Source: Chthonomonas sp. UBA2391 (GTDB lineage: Bacteria > Armatimonadota > Fimbriimonadia > Fimbriimonadales > Fimbriimonadaceae). From it: 25,906 bases of DNA. Of the stretch, positions 7,191 to 15,448 are shown in pieces. The notes beneath the pieces are model-generated. The model had not been told where the DNA came from and ran no database searches. It saw only the letters and a program-made list of their open reading frames with translations. How positions within the stretch are numbered: the first letter of the stretch is position 1; every line of letters begins with the position of its first letter. Location of the stretch: contig DDSL01000060.1 of NCBI GenBank assembly GCA_002343825.1, positions 1-25,906 on the forward strand, read 5' to 3'. The translations under genes were made by a program, and so were the position numbers.

Positions 7191-9557
7191 ATGACATACC
7201 GATTCAGCATTTTTTGTTTCCTCATTGCCCTTCTTTCGACGGCCTGGGGAGGCCCTCCAATCTCCGGTGGTGGAGACTTCACCCGCGGCGGTGGCCGTAC
7301 CACCGGAACCGGTGGGCCGCTGATGCAATTTGCCCAGACGTGGGATGACGTCGATCCGCTGGACCGGCGGGGCGCCCGTCTTCAAGCCGTGGTGGACGCC
7401 GCGGCTCCCGGTAGCACCATCCAGTTGGAGAACCGGACCTACTACTTCCGCAGTCGACTCATTCTGCGCAAGCCGGTACGCATTTTGGGCCATCCTTTGG
7501 GGACCAAGATCGTGGGCGGCTTCGGCGTACCGATGGAGAAGATTGCCTATCTGAAGGATCGCCCCTCGGATCCCTGGTTTTCTCGCTTCCCGGCAAGTGT
7601 CCGAGATCGCATCCGAGTTTTGGACTTCAATAAGGATCTGGGGACGCCGGATACCGGGTTCATTGGTGGCTGGGACCCCAATGTTTCGAATATCAACAAT
7701 CGGTCACCGGAAGACTGGTTGAACCCGATCACGGCCACGGTGGACGACTTTGCGTTGAACTTTGCCGAGAGCAAGGTTCCTGGCAAACCGGGCCCGGCCT
7801 ACGTGAACGTTTCGGCTCCCGATCCAGCCGATCCGAATTCGTTCTTCACCACTGACGCCATGCCTTGGCCCCGATGGGCTTCGCCACAAGACATCGCCGA
7901 CAACCGTCGCGACGTCCGGGTGACGGCCTTTGCCTCGCAAGACTACGAACCGATCCAGACTGGGATTGAGGAACTCAATGAGAGTACCGGTCGGGTGACC
8001 CTTCGCGGGCAGAATCTCTTCGCGATCCCCGGGAAGACCACCCAGTGGAACATGAACCAAAGGTTCAAGCTCTGGAATGCTCCTGAGTTCTTGAAGGAAG
8101 ACGGCCAAATGGTTGTCAATACGGCACTGAAGCGACTCTACTTCCTCAGCTCAATTCCGGGAGAAACTTCGTCGGGAGATGAGGAGTTCAACGGTGCGGG
8201 CGAAGGGCGGATGCTCTATATCTCGCAACCGGGCACGCAGTTCCGGTCGACAGCTCCGGTCCTTGCGCTGATCCAGGCCGAGACCAGTGGGGTGGATATC
8301 CGTGGGATTTCGTTCCTTGCGGCCTACAATACGGTGTTTCGAGCCTTCCGACAGAGCGATCTGACCTTCGAGAACTGCAAGTTTGTTGGCGTTGGCTTTA
8401 TGGCCTTCAATACTAACGCCTGCAGCAACGTTCGAATCGCAAACTGCCTCTTCGGCGATAGCTACCGCTATCATATGCTGATTATCGATGATCGACCGAG
8501 CGGGCTCTATTCGGGGCTTCCTCCGGTGTACGGTCCGCTCGTGAGCAGCAACTACACGATCACGCGGTCGCGCTTTGAAAAGGCCGGTCGGATCTGGAAG
8601 AGTGCTATCTCGGTCCGCCTCGCCGACTACTGTATTGGCGTGACGATTGACCGATGTAGCTTCCGGGATCTTCCCGCCAGAGCCATCGGGATCGTGGGAG
8701 CTGGCAACAAGGTCCACAATACGGTCTTTGAGCGGGTCCTGTCGGACGTGACCGATGCGGCCGTCGTCGCTCTCGGGCGCAGCTTGGTCCAGCTTGGGAA
8801 CGAAGTCGTGAAGTGCGTCTTCCGCGACATCATTCGCTATAGCGATACCGAGATCTCGGACAGCACCGCCTGTATCATGTTGGACGACTACTTTGCCGGC
8901 CAATACGTCGCGTATAACTACTTCGAGAATACCGATATGGTGTTCAAGATGAACGGTGGTCGCTACCACCTCTTCAAGCACAACCGCTACAAAAACGTCG
9001 GTCAGATCATTCGGATCCAGACCTGGGGCGCGGTGGAGAGTTCGTGGCGCGAGTTCGTCGAGTTGGCGAATGCGAACAACCTCGACTTCACGGGCAATAA
9101 CTGGGCTGGATTCGCTGGAAAGCACGCGTATCAAGACTACGATCCCCAGCGAGTATGGGCGATCAACGACCTGCAAGAAATGGCCAACCGGATCAAGGCC
9201 GTCCTTCCTGAAGGGGCGACTCAGATCCCGGACACGATGACTCATTGGCAAGGATTCGAGGCGATGGGCTGGTTGACACGGCATCGTCAGCAGCCGAACT
9301 CGTTCCAGCCGAAGCTCAAGACTCACGGCATCGTGTTCATCTACGACGACTCGGACTACATCGACGGGCCGCACAAGAACATCTTCACGTTTGAGAACCT
9401 TGTGAACTTTCCCGGTGGGTTCCGCACTCCATGGGGGACGGCGACTGCCTACAACTTCTGGACGTTCTTGGCTTCGGATCGTGGATATGATGCCGACGAT
9501 CAGTCGGGGATCAAGGCCTACCGAGTGCCTTATGAAGCTACTCGTTCGCGTCGGTAA
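7191..9557 (+). CDS. Secreted right-handed parallel beta-helix protein
   Basis: A 788-residue exported protein from ATG 7191, preceded by AAGGTGAGAG at a usable distance. Residues 1-22 form a signal peptide (MTYRF, hydrophobic core, ending STAWG). A Gly-rich linker (residues 24-44) follows. Around 62-110, LQAVVDAAAPGSTIQLENRT.YYFRS.L.L.KPVRILG is the usual entry into a pectate-lyase-like beta-helix. The coils are clear at about 370-600, with repeats such as FENCKFVGVGF, VRIANCLFGD, VTIDRCSFRDL and VHNTVFERV, the N-x-x-F/C ladder of parallel beta-helices. The remaining C-terminal part (600-788) is aromatic-rich and without a family I know. Such proteins are often polysaccharide lyases, hydrolases or surface adhesins; I see no decisive catalytic motif. 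It has its own promoter and terminator, so it is probably monocistronic. Confidence 0.82.
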   Translation: MTYRFSIFCFLIALLSTAWGGPPISGGGDFTRGGGRTTGTGGPLMQFAQTWDDVDPLDRRGARLQAVVDAAAPGSTIQLENRTYYFRSRLILRKPVRILGHPLGTKIVGGFGVPMEKIAYLKDRPSDPWFSRFPASVRDRIRVLDFNKDLGTPDTGFIGGWDPNVSNINNRSPEDWLNPITATVDDFALNFAESKVPGKPGPAYVNVSAPDPADPNSFFTTDAMPWPRWASPQDIADNRRDVRVTAFASQDYEPIQTGIEELNESTGRVTLRGQNLFAIPGKTTQWNMNQRFKLWNAPEFLKEDGQMVVNTALKRLYFLSSIPGETSSGDEEFNGAGEGRMLYISQPGTQFRSTAPVLALIQAETSGVDIRGISFLAAYNTVFRAFRQSDLTFENCKFVGVGFMAFNTNACSNVRIANCLFGDSYRYHMLIIDDRPSGLYSGLPPVYGPLVSSNYTITRSRFEKAGRIWKSAISVRLADYCIGVTIDRCSFRDLPARAIGIVGAGNKVHNTVFERVLSDVTDAAVVALGRSLVQLGNEVVKCVFRDIIRYSDTEISDSTACIMLDDYFAGQYVAYNYFENTDMVFKMNGGRYHLFKHNRYKNVGQIIRIQTWGAVESSWREFVELANANNLDFTGNNWAGFAGKHAYQDYDPQRVWAINDLQEMANRIKAVLPEGATQIPDTMTHWQGFEAMGWLTRHRQQPNSFQPKLKTHGIVFIYDDSDYIDGPHKNIFTFENLVNFPGGFRTPWGTATAYNFWTFLASDRGYDADDQSGIKAYRVPYEATRSRR

Positions 9558-9574
9558 CCGATCCGAGAGTAAAG

Positions 9575-9609
9575 AAAAGGGATCGAGACTTGAGGTCTCG
9601 ATCCCTTTT
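9575..9609. terminator. Bidirectional intrinsic terminator
   Basis: A perfect 15-bp stem pairs AAAAGGGATCGAGAC (9575-9589) with GTCTCGATCCCTTTT (9595-9609) around the 5-base loop TTGAG. It has a T run on the plus side (TTTTT) and, by symmetry, on the minus side. It sits between the convergent ends of the beta-helix gene (9557) and clpX (9637), and should stop both transcripts. Confidence 0.93.
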
Positions 9610-9636
9610 TGTGGTTTGCCTCCGGCGGACTACTGG

Positions 9637-10935
9637 TTAGCTCGCCTTTAGCATGTCCTCGGTCATCAGTAGAGGACGGGCGCTCTTGTCCACGATTCCT
9701 TCGGGGACGAGAACCTTCTTGATGTTGTCCGTGCTCGGGACTTCATACATCACTTCCAGCATGACGCTCTCGATGATGGCTCGGAGGGCCCGGGCCCCAG
9801 TCTTGCGCTTGATGGCCTCACGGGCGATCTCTTCAAGGGCTTCTTCCTTCACCTCAAGTTCCACGCCATCGAGCTCAAAGAAGCGAGCGTACTGCTTGAG
9901 GAGAGCGTTCTTCGGCTCGGTAAGAATCCGAACCAAGGCGGCCTCGTCGAGCGGATCGAGGGTGGTGATGACCGGCAGACGACCGATAAACTCGGGAATC
10001 AATCCGAACTTGAGCAGATCTTCGGGCGAGAGCTTGGCCAGGATATTGCTGTCCTGTTCCTTCTTGCTGGTCGGATCGGCCCTGAAGCCCATGACATTCT
10101 CCTTCATCCGGCGGCGAATGATCTCCTCGACGCCTTCGAAGGCTCCACCACAGACAAAGAGGATGTGGCGGGTGTCAATTTGGATGTATTCCTGTTGCGG
10201 GTGCTTTCGACCGCCCTGGGGAGGTACGTTGGCAACTGTTCCTTCGAGGATCTTGAGAAGAGCCTGTTGGACGCCTTCGCCGCTGACATCCCGAGTGATG
10301 CTCGGGTTATCACCCTTGCGACTGATCTTGTCGATTTCGTCAACATAGATGATGCCCCGTTCGCAGAGCTCCTTGGCCCGCTTCGGATCCATGGATTCGG
10401 CGGATTGGTAGAGCTTAAGGAGGATGTTTTCGACGTCCTCACCCACGTATCCGGCTTCGGTGAGGGCGGTTGCATCGGCGATCGCAAACGGAACTTCCAG
10501 CACCTTGGCCAAAGTCTGAGCGAGAAGCGTCTTGCCCGATCCGGTCGGACCGACCAACAGAATGTTCGACTTGCTTAGCTCGACTTCGCTTTCGGTGTCG
10601 GTGACCCGCTTGTAGTGGTTGTAAACCGCCACGGACAGGGCCCGCTTGGCCTGTGTTTGGCCAATGACGTATTGGTCGAGATGCTTGACGATCTCCTTTG
10701 GCTTGGGGACTTCGCGGAGCGTCTTGGCTCCACCCGCGGCCGTGGCCGATTCCTCGGTGCGAGGTCGTGGGGCCGGGCTTCCGCTTCGGTCCAGTTCCTG
10801 GTTGAGGATATCGTTGCAAAGATCAATACAATCTGAGCACACGGCTCCATGCAATCCAACGATTAGCTTCTTGACTTGCTCTTTGCTTTTTCCGCAAAGG
10901 CAGCACTGCTCTCTACGCTCGGGTGACTTAGCCAT
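9637..10935 (-). CDS. clpX: ATP-dependent Clp protease, ATPase subunit ClpX
   Basis: A 432-residue cytoplasmic AAA+ unfoldase that feeds substrates to ClpP. The N-terminal C4 zinc-binding domain has C11, C14, C33 and C36 (CCLCGKSK and VCSDC). Walker A is GPTGSGKT (129-136), the pore loop is GYVG (162-165) and Walker B is IIYVDE (195-200). GGRKHPQQEYIQ is the RKH loop. MKENVMGF lies where the ClpP-docking IGF tripeptide occurs, with MGF instead of IGF. The sensor-2 block is KRKTGARALR. Length and order of motifs are normal. It is the last gene of the tig-clpP-clpX group, 24 bp after clpP, and ends at a strong terminator. Confidence 0.98.
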   Translation of the reverse strand: MAKSPERREQCCLCGKSKEQVKKLIVGLHGAVCSDCIDLCNDILNQELDRSGSPAPRPRTEESATAAGGAKTLREVPKPKEIVKHLDQYVIGQTQAKRALSVAVYNHYKRVTDTESEVELSKSNILLVGPTGSGKTLLAQTLAKVLEVPFAIADATALTEAGYVGEDVENILLKLYQSAESMDPKRAKELCERGIIYVDEIDKISRKGDNPSITRDVSGEGVQQALLKILEGTVANVPPQGGRKHPQQEYIQIDTRHILFVCGGAFEGVEEIIRRRMKENVMGFRADPTSKKEQDSNILAKLSPEDLLKFGLIPEFIGRLPVITTLDPLDEAALVRILTEPKNALLKQYARFFELDGVELEVKEEALEEIAREAIKRKTGARALRAIIESVMLEVMYEVPSTDNIKKVLVPEGIVDKSARPLLMTEDMLKAS

Positions 10936-10959
10936 GTGCTCGTGCGTTCCTTATGGGGA

Positions 10960-11544
10960 TTATCGTGCTCCGGCTTTCAGAACTTTATCGACAATTCCAT
11001 AGTCTTCGGCTTCTTGGGCCGACATAAAGTAGTCTCGGTCACAATCTTTCCGCACTTGCTCCGCCTCTTTACCAGAGTGCTTCGCTAGGATATCCATGAG
11101 AATATCCATGTAGCGGTTGGCTTCTTTCAGCGCGACGTTCATGTCGGCGACGGTGCCTTGGGCTCCGCCACTGACTTGGTGGATCATGACCCGGGCGTTT
11201 TCAAGGCAGTACCGCTTGTTGGCGGCTCCACCGGCGAGAAGGACGGCGCCCATACTGGCCGCTTGGCCAACGCAGATCGTGGCCACGTCGGGCTTGATCA
11301 TCTGCATGGTGTCGTAGATGGCCAGTCCAGCAGAGACGGATCCTCCGGGGCTGTGGATGTAGAAATCGATGTCCTTATCGGGGTCCTCCTTTTCGAGGAA
11401 GAGAAGCTGGGCCACGATCAGGTTGGCAACATAGTCGTCGACGGCGGTGCCAAGGAAGACGATGCGGTCCTTGAGCAACCTGGACCAGATGTCGTAGCTG
11501 CGTTCACCGCGAGCGGTTTGTTCGATGACAAAGGGTACACCCAT
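10960..11544 (-). CDS. clpP: ATP-dependent Clp protease proteolytic subunit ClpP
   Basis: A 194-residue serine peptidase that forms the tetradecameric barrel partnered with ClpX. The catalytic triad is visible as S97 in GQAASMGA, H122 in RVMIHQ and D171 in DRDYFMS. The oxyanion region HSPGGSVSAG (64-73) is intact. The N terminus MGVPFVIEQTARGERSYDI matches the usual start, with a short propeptide-like lead. It lies 33 bp downstream of tig and 24 bp upstream of clpX, the standard order. The leader just before it can form two alternative small stems over the ribosome site. Confidence 0.98.
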   Translation of the reverse strand: MGVPFVIEQTARGERSYDIWSRLLKDRIVFLGTAVDDYVANLIVAQLLFLEKEDPDKDIDFYIHSPGGSVSAGLAIYDTMQMIKPDVATICVGQAASMGAVLLAGGAANKRYCLENARVMIHQVSGGAQGTVADMNVALKEANRYMDILMDILAKHSGKEAEQVRKDCDRDYFMSAQEAEDYGIVDKVLKAGAR

Positions 11545-11577
11545 ACTTCTATTTACCTTTCCCCAAAAAGGGGCCGA

Positions 11578-12984
11578 TTAGGCATCGGCCTTCTTTTTGG
11601 TCGTCTTCTTTGGTTTATCGGTTTCTACGGCTTCTTCGGCTACCTCTTTCTTCGCGGTTTTTGCTTTTTTGGCAGGTGCCGCTCCGGCGGAGCCTTCAGA
11701 GATGGTCGCGTTTTCGAGCAGGAAGTCCAGGACTTTGCGGAAGACGGCTCGAATCTCGAGCTCTTGGAAGTTCTTGTTCTTCTGCATGGCCTCGGCGAGA
11801 GCCTGCGGGTGAACGTTGTATTCCATGGCCATCGAGATCAGGGTCTGGTTGAGGTCCTCGTTCGAGAGTCGGAGCTTTTCCTTAGCAAAGATCTCTCGCG
11901 CAATCACGGCCCGTTGAACCTGGACCTTGGCTTCGGCCTGCCAGAAGGCGATGGCTTCTTCGAGGGTCATGCCCCTCTCTTCGCTGCTGTCCTTGAGCGA
12001 CTTGCCGCCTCGGTTGGCCTCGTTGTTGAGTTCTTGCAGACGCTGATTGGCGACGGCTTCCCACATGGTGTCGGGAACGTGGACCGTGCTCGCGGCCAGG
12101 AGCTTGGTCTGAATGGTCTCCGTCACGAATTCGTTGGCGATGCTTTCCCGGATCCGGGTGAGGTGGTTCTTTAGGGCCTCTTTGGCTTCGCCTTGTCGTT
12201 CCTTTTCAAGAGCCTTAAAGGCTCCCTTGGTCCCGATCTTGAGGGCGTTGCCGATCTCGGCCAGAGCCGGGGAGGTCGAAGACTTGAGAAGCAGCCGGGC
12301 TTTGCCCTTGATGGCGGCATTTCCGGATCCAGCCACGTTGGCAGGAAGGGTCAGGTCGACGACCTTGACTTCTTCGCTCCGCATCCCGGTCACGGCGGCA
12401 TCGAGGGCGGGGTCGAGCTTGCCGACTTCGCCGACAATGTTGGTCCCTTCATCTTCCTTTTCGCCCTTGACGTGCACGATGACAAAGTCGCCGGCGCGGA
12501 CCGATCCGTCGACGGGCTCGGCGCCCTTGTCGATGGCGGCAAGCGCGGCGTCCACGTCGGCATCGGTCAAATCGAACTGGGGTTTGCTGGCTTCAATGCC
12601 CTTGTAGTCACCGATTTCGACCTGGGGAGCGAGTGGCACCTTGGCGGTGAATTCGCACTCCTTGTCCTCCTCGATCTTGGTGACGTTCACCGAAGGGGAG
12701 TCGTGGGGCTGAATTTTTTCGTCGGTGAGCGCCTTTTGCAGAGCAGAACCCACGATGATCTCGGCCGCGTGGTTGTTGAGGTCCTCCTGCGGCACCATTT
12801 TGGCGATCATCGCCCTGGGGGCCTGACCGGGGCGAAATCCGGGGACTCGGATCTGCTTGGCGTAGTCCTTATAGGCACGCCGGTAACCGTTTTCCACCTG
12901 GTCCGGGGAACAAACAACGTCGAGCTTGATCGTGCAGGGATTGAGATCCTCGCGAGTAACTTTCATGTCCAAAACCGTAGGCAT
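11578..12984 (-). CDS. tig: Trigger factor (ribosome-associated chaperone, PPIase)
   Basis: A 468-residue chaperone that binds at the ribosome exit tunnel. The N-terminal domain contains IRVPGFRPGQAPRAMI, the ribosome-docking signature (G-F-R-x-G-x-x-P). The FKBP-like PPIase domain follows around residues 150-240 (GDFVIVHVKGEKEDEGTN), then the long helical C-terminal chaperone domain. The last 33 residues form an Ala/Lys/Glu-rich tail (KKAKTAKKEVAEE...KKTTKKKADA), making the protein longer than E. coli trigger factor (432). The ATG at 12984 has a GCAGG ribosome site. Homologues often start at MKV, i.e. ATG 12966, so the first six residues are uncertain. A possible -10 (TACACT, 13011-13006) lies just upstream. 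Confidence 0.96.
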   Translation of the reverse strand: MPTVLDMKVTREDLNPCTIKLDVVCSPDQVENGYRRAYKDYAKQIRVPGFRPGQAPRAMIAKMVPQEDLNNHAAEIIVGSALQKALTDEKIQPHDSPSVNVTKIEEDKECEFTAKVPLAPQVEIGDYKGIEASKPQFDLTDADVDAALAAIDKGAEPVDGSVRAGDFVIVHVKGEKEDEGTNIVGEVGKLDPALDAAVTGMRSEEVKVVDLTLPANVAGSGNAAIKGKARLLLKSSTSPALAEIGNALKIGTKGAFKALEKERQGEAKEALKNHLTRIRESIANEFVTETIQTKLLAASTVHVPDTMWEAVANQRLQELNNEANRGGKSLKDSSEERGMTLEEAIAFWQAEAKVQVQRAVIAREIFAKEKLRLSNEDLNQTLISMAMEYNVHPQALAEAMQKNKNFQELEIRAVFRKVLDFLLENATISEGSAGAAPAKKAKTAKKEVAEEAVETDKPKKTTKKKADA

Positions 12985-13028
12985 AGCGAACCTGCGTAAC
13001 GGTCTAGTGTACCCGTGAGGTGAAAAGA

Positions 13029-13058
13029 CCCCCCGGTAACCAGAAGTTCACCGGGGGG
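13029..13058 (-). terminator. Intrinsic terminator of the htpX-terC operon
   Basis: On the minus strand a 9-bp GC stem pairs CCCCCCGGT (plus 13029-13037) with ACCGGGGGG (13050-13058). Three further pairs extend it with one bulged base, and the run TTTT follows. It begins 10 bp after the terC stop, so it ends the operon and insulates tig. Confidence 0.85.
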
Positions 13059-13068
13059 CGTAGGCTGT

Positions 13069-14070
13069 CTAAGCCGGGGCGGGCTCGTCCGGCGGGGTCT
13101 CCGGAAGCGAGTGAGGGGGGTCCTTGGGCGGCATCCGCAAGGAGAGGATGATCGAGCCGATCAAGATCGCAAGGATGATGATGAGCGACCAACCGATTGG
13201 GAACTTGCCCCAGAACGAATAGATCATCTTTCCGCCGACAAACACCAGGATCAGCGCCAGGCCGTAGCCCAGGTAGTGGAAGAGGTTCATCAGCCCGGCC
13301 AAAGCGAAGAACAAGGCCCGCAAGCCAAGGATCGCGAAGACGTTGGACGTGAAGACGATGAACGGATCGCGGGTGATCGCAAAGATCGCCGGGATCGAGT
13401 CCACGGCAAAGATGATGTCGGTGAGCTCGATGAAGAGCAGAGTGATGAAGAGCGGGGTCGCCCAGAGCCGGCCGTCGATGCGGGTGAAGAAGTTCTGCCC
13501 CACGTAGTCGGGGGTGACCGGCATGATCTTCTTGAAGCCCTTGATGATGGGGTTCTTGTCTGGCTCGATCTTCTTGTCCTTCAGCACCACCATCTTGATC
13601 CCGGTGACGATCAGGAAGCCACCGAAGAGGAAAACGATCCAATGGAACTGCTGCAGAAGAGCGGCCCCCGCAGCGATGAAGATCGACCGGAAGATGAGGG
13701 CTCCGAGAATGCCATAGAACAGCACCCGGTGCTGGTATTTGGCCGGAACCTGGAAGTAGGCAAAGACCATCAGGAAGACAAAGATGTTGTCGACGCTGAG
13801 AGCTTTTTCGATGAGATATCCGGCGAGAAAGGCCTGTCCCGCATCCTTTGCGGTGTATTGACTTCCGGGCTGGATCGTCTCCCAGAAGAGGTAGATGCCC
13901 ACATTGAAGACGAGGGCCAAGGCAATCCAGACAGCGCTCCAGGTGAGCGCCTCCTTCATCTTGACTTCGTGTGCTTCCTTATGAAAAACGCCGAGATCGA
14001 GGGCGAGCATGAGGAAGACAAACCCCAAGAACGCGCCCCAAATCCCGACGTGAATATTCGCGATTTCCAT
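13069..14070 (-). CDS. TerC/Alx family integral membrane protein
   Basis: A 333-residue polytopic membrane protein with about eight to nine hydrophobic segments. Family-defining acidic motifs inside membrane segments are ALSVDNIFVFLMVFAYF (about residues 90-106) and LLFIELTDIIFAVDSIPAIFA (about 215-235), which are the metal-pathway Asp/Glu residues of TerC. The C terminus is Pro-rich and polar. TerC/Alx proteins export Mn2+ or supply it to exported metalloproteins, and are the classic targets of the yybP-ykoY Mn2+ riboswitch. Here the gene is third in an operon whose leader carries that riboswitch, which supports a manganese role over the historical tellurite-resistance name. The gap to the gene before it is 41 bp. 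Confidence 0.92.
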   Translation of the reverse strand: MEIANIHVGIWGAFLGFVFLMLALDLGVFHKEAHEVKMKEALTWSAVWIALALVFNVGIYLFWETIQPGSQYTAKDAGQAFLAGYLIEKALSVDNIFVFLMVFAYFQVPAKYQHRVLFYGILGALIFRSIFIAAGAALLQQFHWIVFLFGGFLIVTGIKMVVLKDKKIEPDKNPIIKGFKKIMPVTPDYVGQNFFTRIDGRLWATPLFITLLFIELTDIIFAVDSIPAIFAITRDPFIVFTSNVFAILGLRALFFALAGLMNLFHYLGYGLALILVFVGGKMIYSFWGKFPIGWSLIIILAILIGSIILSLRMPPKDPPHSLPETPPDEPAPA

Positions 14071-14111
14071 TTTTTGCCCTTATTTTGTTTTGTAAACCAA
14101 CCGTTGAGTGC

Positions 14112-14492
14112 TTAGTCGAAGTCGAAGAGTTCGCCGAGGAAGCTCTTCTTCCGGCGCTTCTTGTAGTCGTAGTCGTTGTCGTAGCTGCCGCGGGGGTAGC
14201 CATAGCCCGGGGCTGGAGTGGGTTGCTGCGGGTAGACCGGTGCCTGCGGAATGGCGGGTCCGGGTTGAACCGGGGCCTGCGGCTGCACGGGGGCCTGCAT
14301 TTGCGGCTGGACCGGGGCGGCCGGCTGGGTGGCGGCTTGGGGGCGCTCCAATTCGATCGCCCGATCAATGATCTTGTCGAGCTCGCCGCGATCGAGCCAG
14401 ACGCCTCGGCATTCCGGGCAGTAGTCGATCTCGACCCCGTGGCGCTCGGCCATGAGGAGTTGATTCGGGCAGTTCTTGGGACATTTGTTCAT
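14112..14492 (-). CDS. Zinc-ribbon (zf-TFIIB type) protein with Pro/Gln-rich linker
   Basis: A 126-residue protein from ATG 14492, preceded by AAGGA at 8-9 bp; upstream extension in this frame runs through htpX and is a shadow. Residues 1-45 form a zf-TFIIB zinc ribbon: C4, C8, C25 and C28, with the typical GVEIDYCPECRGVWLDRGELDKII. The first knuckle is C-x3-C (CPKNC) rather than the usual C-x2-C. Residues 50-100 are low complexity (repeats of QAPVQP and similar), and the end is a Tyr/Asp stretch, a KKRRKK cluster and an acidic aromatic tip, FLGELFDFD. Function unknown; proteins of this type are often small regulators or metal-binding partners. It lies between htpX and terC with gaps of 28 and 41 bp, so it is part of the Mn-riboswitch operon. 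Confidence 0.88.
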   Translation of the reverse strand: MNKCPKNCPNQLLMAERHGVEIDYCPECRGVWLDRGELDKIIDRAIELERPQAATQPAAPVQPQMQAPVQPQAPVQPGPAIPQAPVYPQQPTPAPGYGYPRGSYDNDYDYKKRRKKSFLGELFDFD

Positions 14493-14520
14493 GTTGTTTT
14501 TCCTTGTAGCCTGAAACTGT

Positions 14521-15369
14521 TTAGCGGCCCATCGATCGGGCGAGTTCGTCCAGTTTGCGGACGCGCTCTTCCATCGGCGGGTGAGTGGAGAAAAGCTTGG
14601 CGATCGACATCCCGCCAGAGAACGGATTGACGATGCACATTTGGGCCATGCTCGGGTTGACGTGGCTCGGTCGGGCGGCGACTCCCCGGTGGAGGTTGAC
14701 CAGGGCGCTCTTGAGTCCATTCGGATTCCCGGTCAGGATCGCGGCAGTTTTGTCGGCTTCGAACTCCCGAGCCCGTGAGACGGCGAACTGGATCATCATG
14801 GCCGCCATCGGGGCGAGCACCATCATCAGCAGGGCGCCAAGGGGGTTGGGATTATCTTCGTCCCCGCCGCCCAGCAGCGAACTCCACATCAGCATGTTGG
14901 CGATGCCGCTGATGGCCCCTGCTAGAGTGGCCACGATGGCACTGGTGAGGGTGTCGCGGTGCTTGATGTGGGCAATCTCGTGGGCGATGACGCCTTCAAT
15001 CTCCTCTCGGTTGAGGATATTGAGGAGTCCCTCGTTGACGGCGACGACCCCATTGGCCGGGTTGCGTCCAGTGGCGAAGGCGTTGGGCGAGGGATCGGGC
15101 ACGATATAGAGCCTCGGCATCGGAATCTCGGCTTTTTGGGCCAGGGATTGCGTCATCGAGTAAAGCTCGGGGGCTTGTTGGGGGCTGACCGGCTGGGCCC
15201 GAGTCATGGAGAGCACGATCTTGTCGCTGAACCAATAGGTTCCGATGTTCATGACGGCGGCGAACAAGACCGCAATGATCATCCCCGAGGTTCCCCCGAG
15301 GACGTTGCCCATCGTCACGAACAGGGCGGTGAGGGCCGCCATGAGGAGTCCGACTTTCAGTGTGTTCAT
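14521..15369 (-). CDS. htpX: HtpX-family membrane zinc metalloprotease
   Basis: A 282-residue M48 peptidase of the cytoplasmic membrane that degrades misfolded membrane proteins. Two N-terminal membrane segments span residues 5-22 and 28-46. The zinc site is HEIAH (H130, E131, H134), with the third ligand in RAREFEADK (about 200-208). Two further hydrophobic stretches lie at about 140-160 and 178-196. FSTHPPMEERVRKL near the end is the typical M48B closing motif. Length is normal. It is the first gene of the operon htpX-zinc ribbon-terC. The Mn2+ riboswitch terminator ends about 37 nt before its ATG, so it is the gene most directly under the switch. The ribosome site is weak (CAAGAGATAG). Confidence 0.95.
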   Translation of the reverse strand: MNTLKVGLLMAALTALFVTMGNVLGGTSGMIIAVLFAAVMNIGTYWFSDKIVLSMTRAQPVSPQQAPELYSMTQSLAQKAEIPMPRLYIVPDPSPNAFATGRNPANGVVAVNEGLLNILNREEIEGVIAHEIAHIKHRDTLTSAIVATLAGAISGIANMLMWSSLLGGGDEDNPNPLGALLMMVLAPMAAMMIQFAVSRAREFEADKTAAILTGNPNGLKSALVNLHRGVAARPSHVNPSMAQMCIVNPFSGGMSIAKLFSTHPPMEERVRKLDELARSMGR

Positions 15370-15406
15370 CGCTGCTTGTTTCTATCTCTTGAACCTCTAG
15401 GGCAAC

Positions 15407-15448
15407 AAAAAAGACCTTCGCCGCGGACGATGCCGCGACGAAGGTCTT
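15407..15448 (-). terminator. Riboswitch expression platform: intrinsic terminator
   Basis: On the minus strand, AAGACCTTCG (15448-15439) pairs with CGAAGGTCTT (15420-15411). After one mismatch, CGCGG/CCGCG pairs inside, with a 6-base loop. TTTTTT (15412-15407) follows at once. The 5' arm contains CCTTCG, which is also the 3' strand of aptamer helix P1, so P1 and terminator cannot form together. Ligand-bound aptamer should therefore prevent termination (an ON switch). Confidence 0.9.

Noticed and set aside
8151..9374. 407-residue minus-strand open frame opposite the beta-helix gene
   Set aside because: Antisense shadow typical of GC-rich genes; the plus strand has signal peptide, promoter and repeats.
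14071..14111. A second Mn2+ riboswitch directly upstream of terC
   Set aside because: The gap is only 41 bp and has no aptamer motifs; the riboswitch is at the operon head, before htpX.
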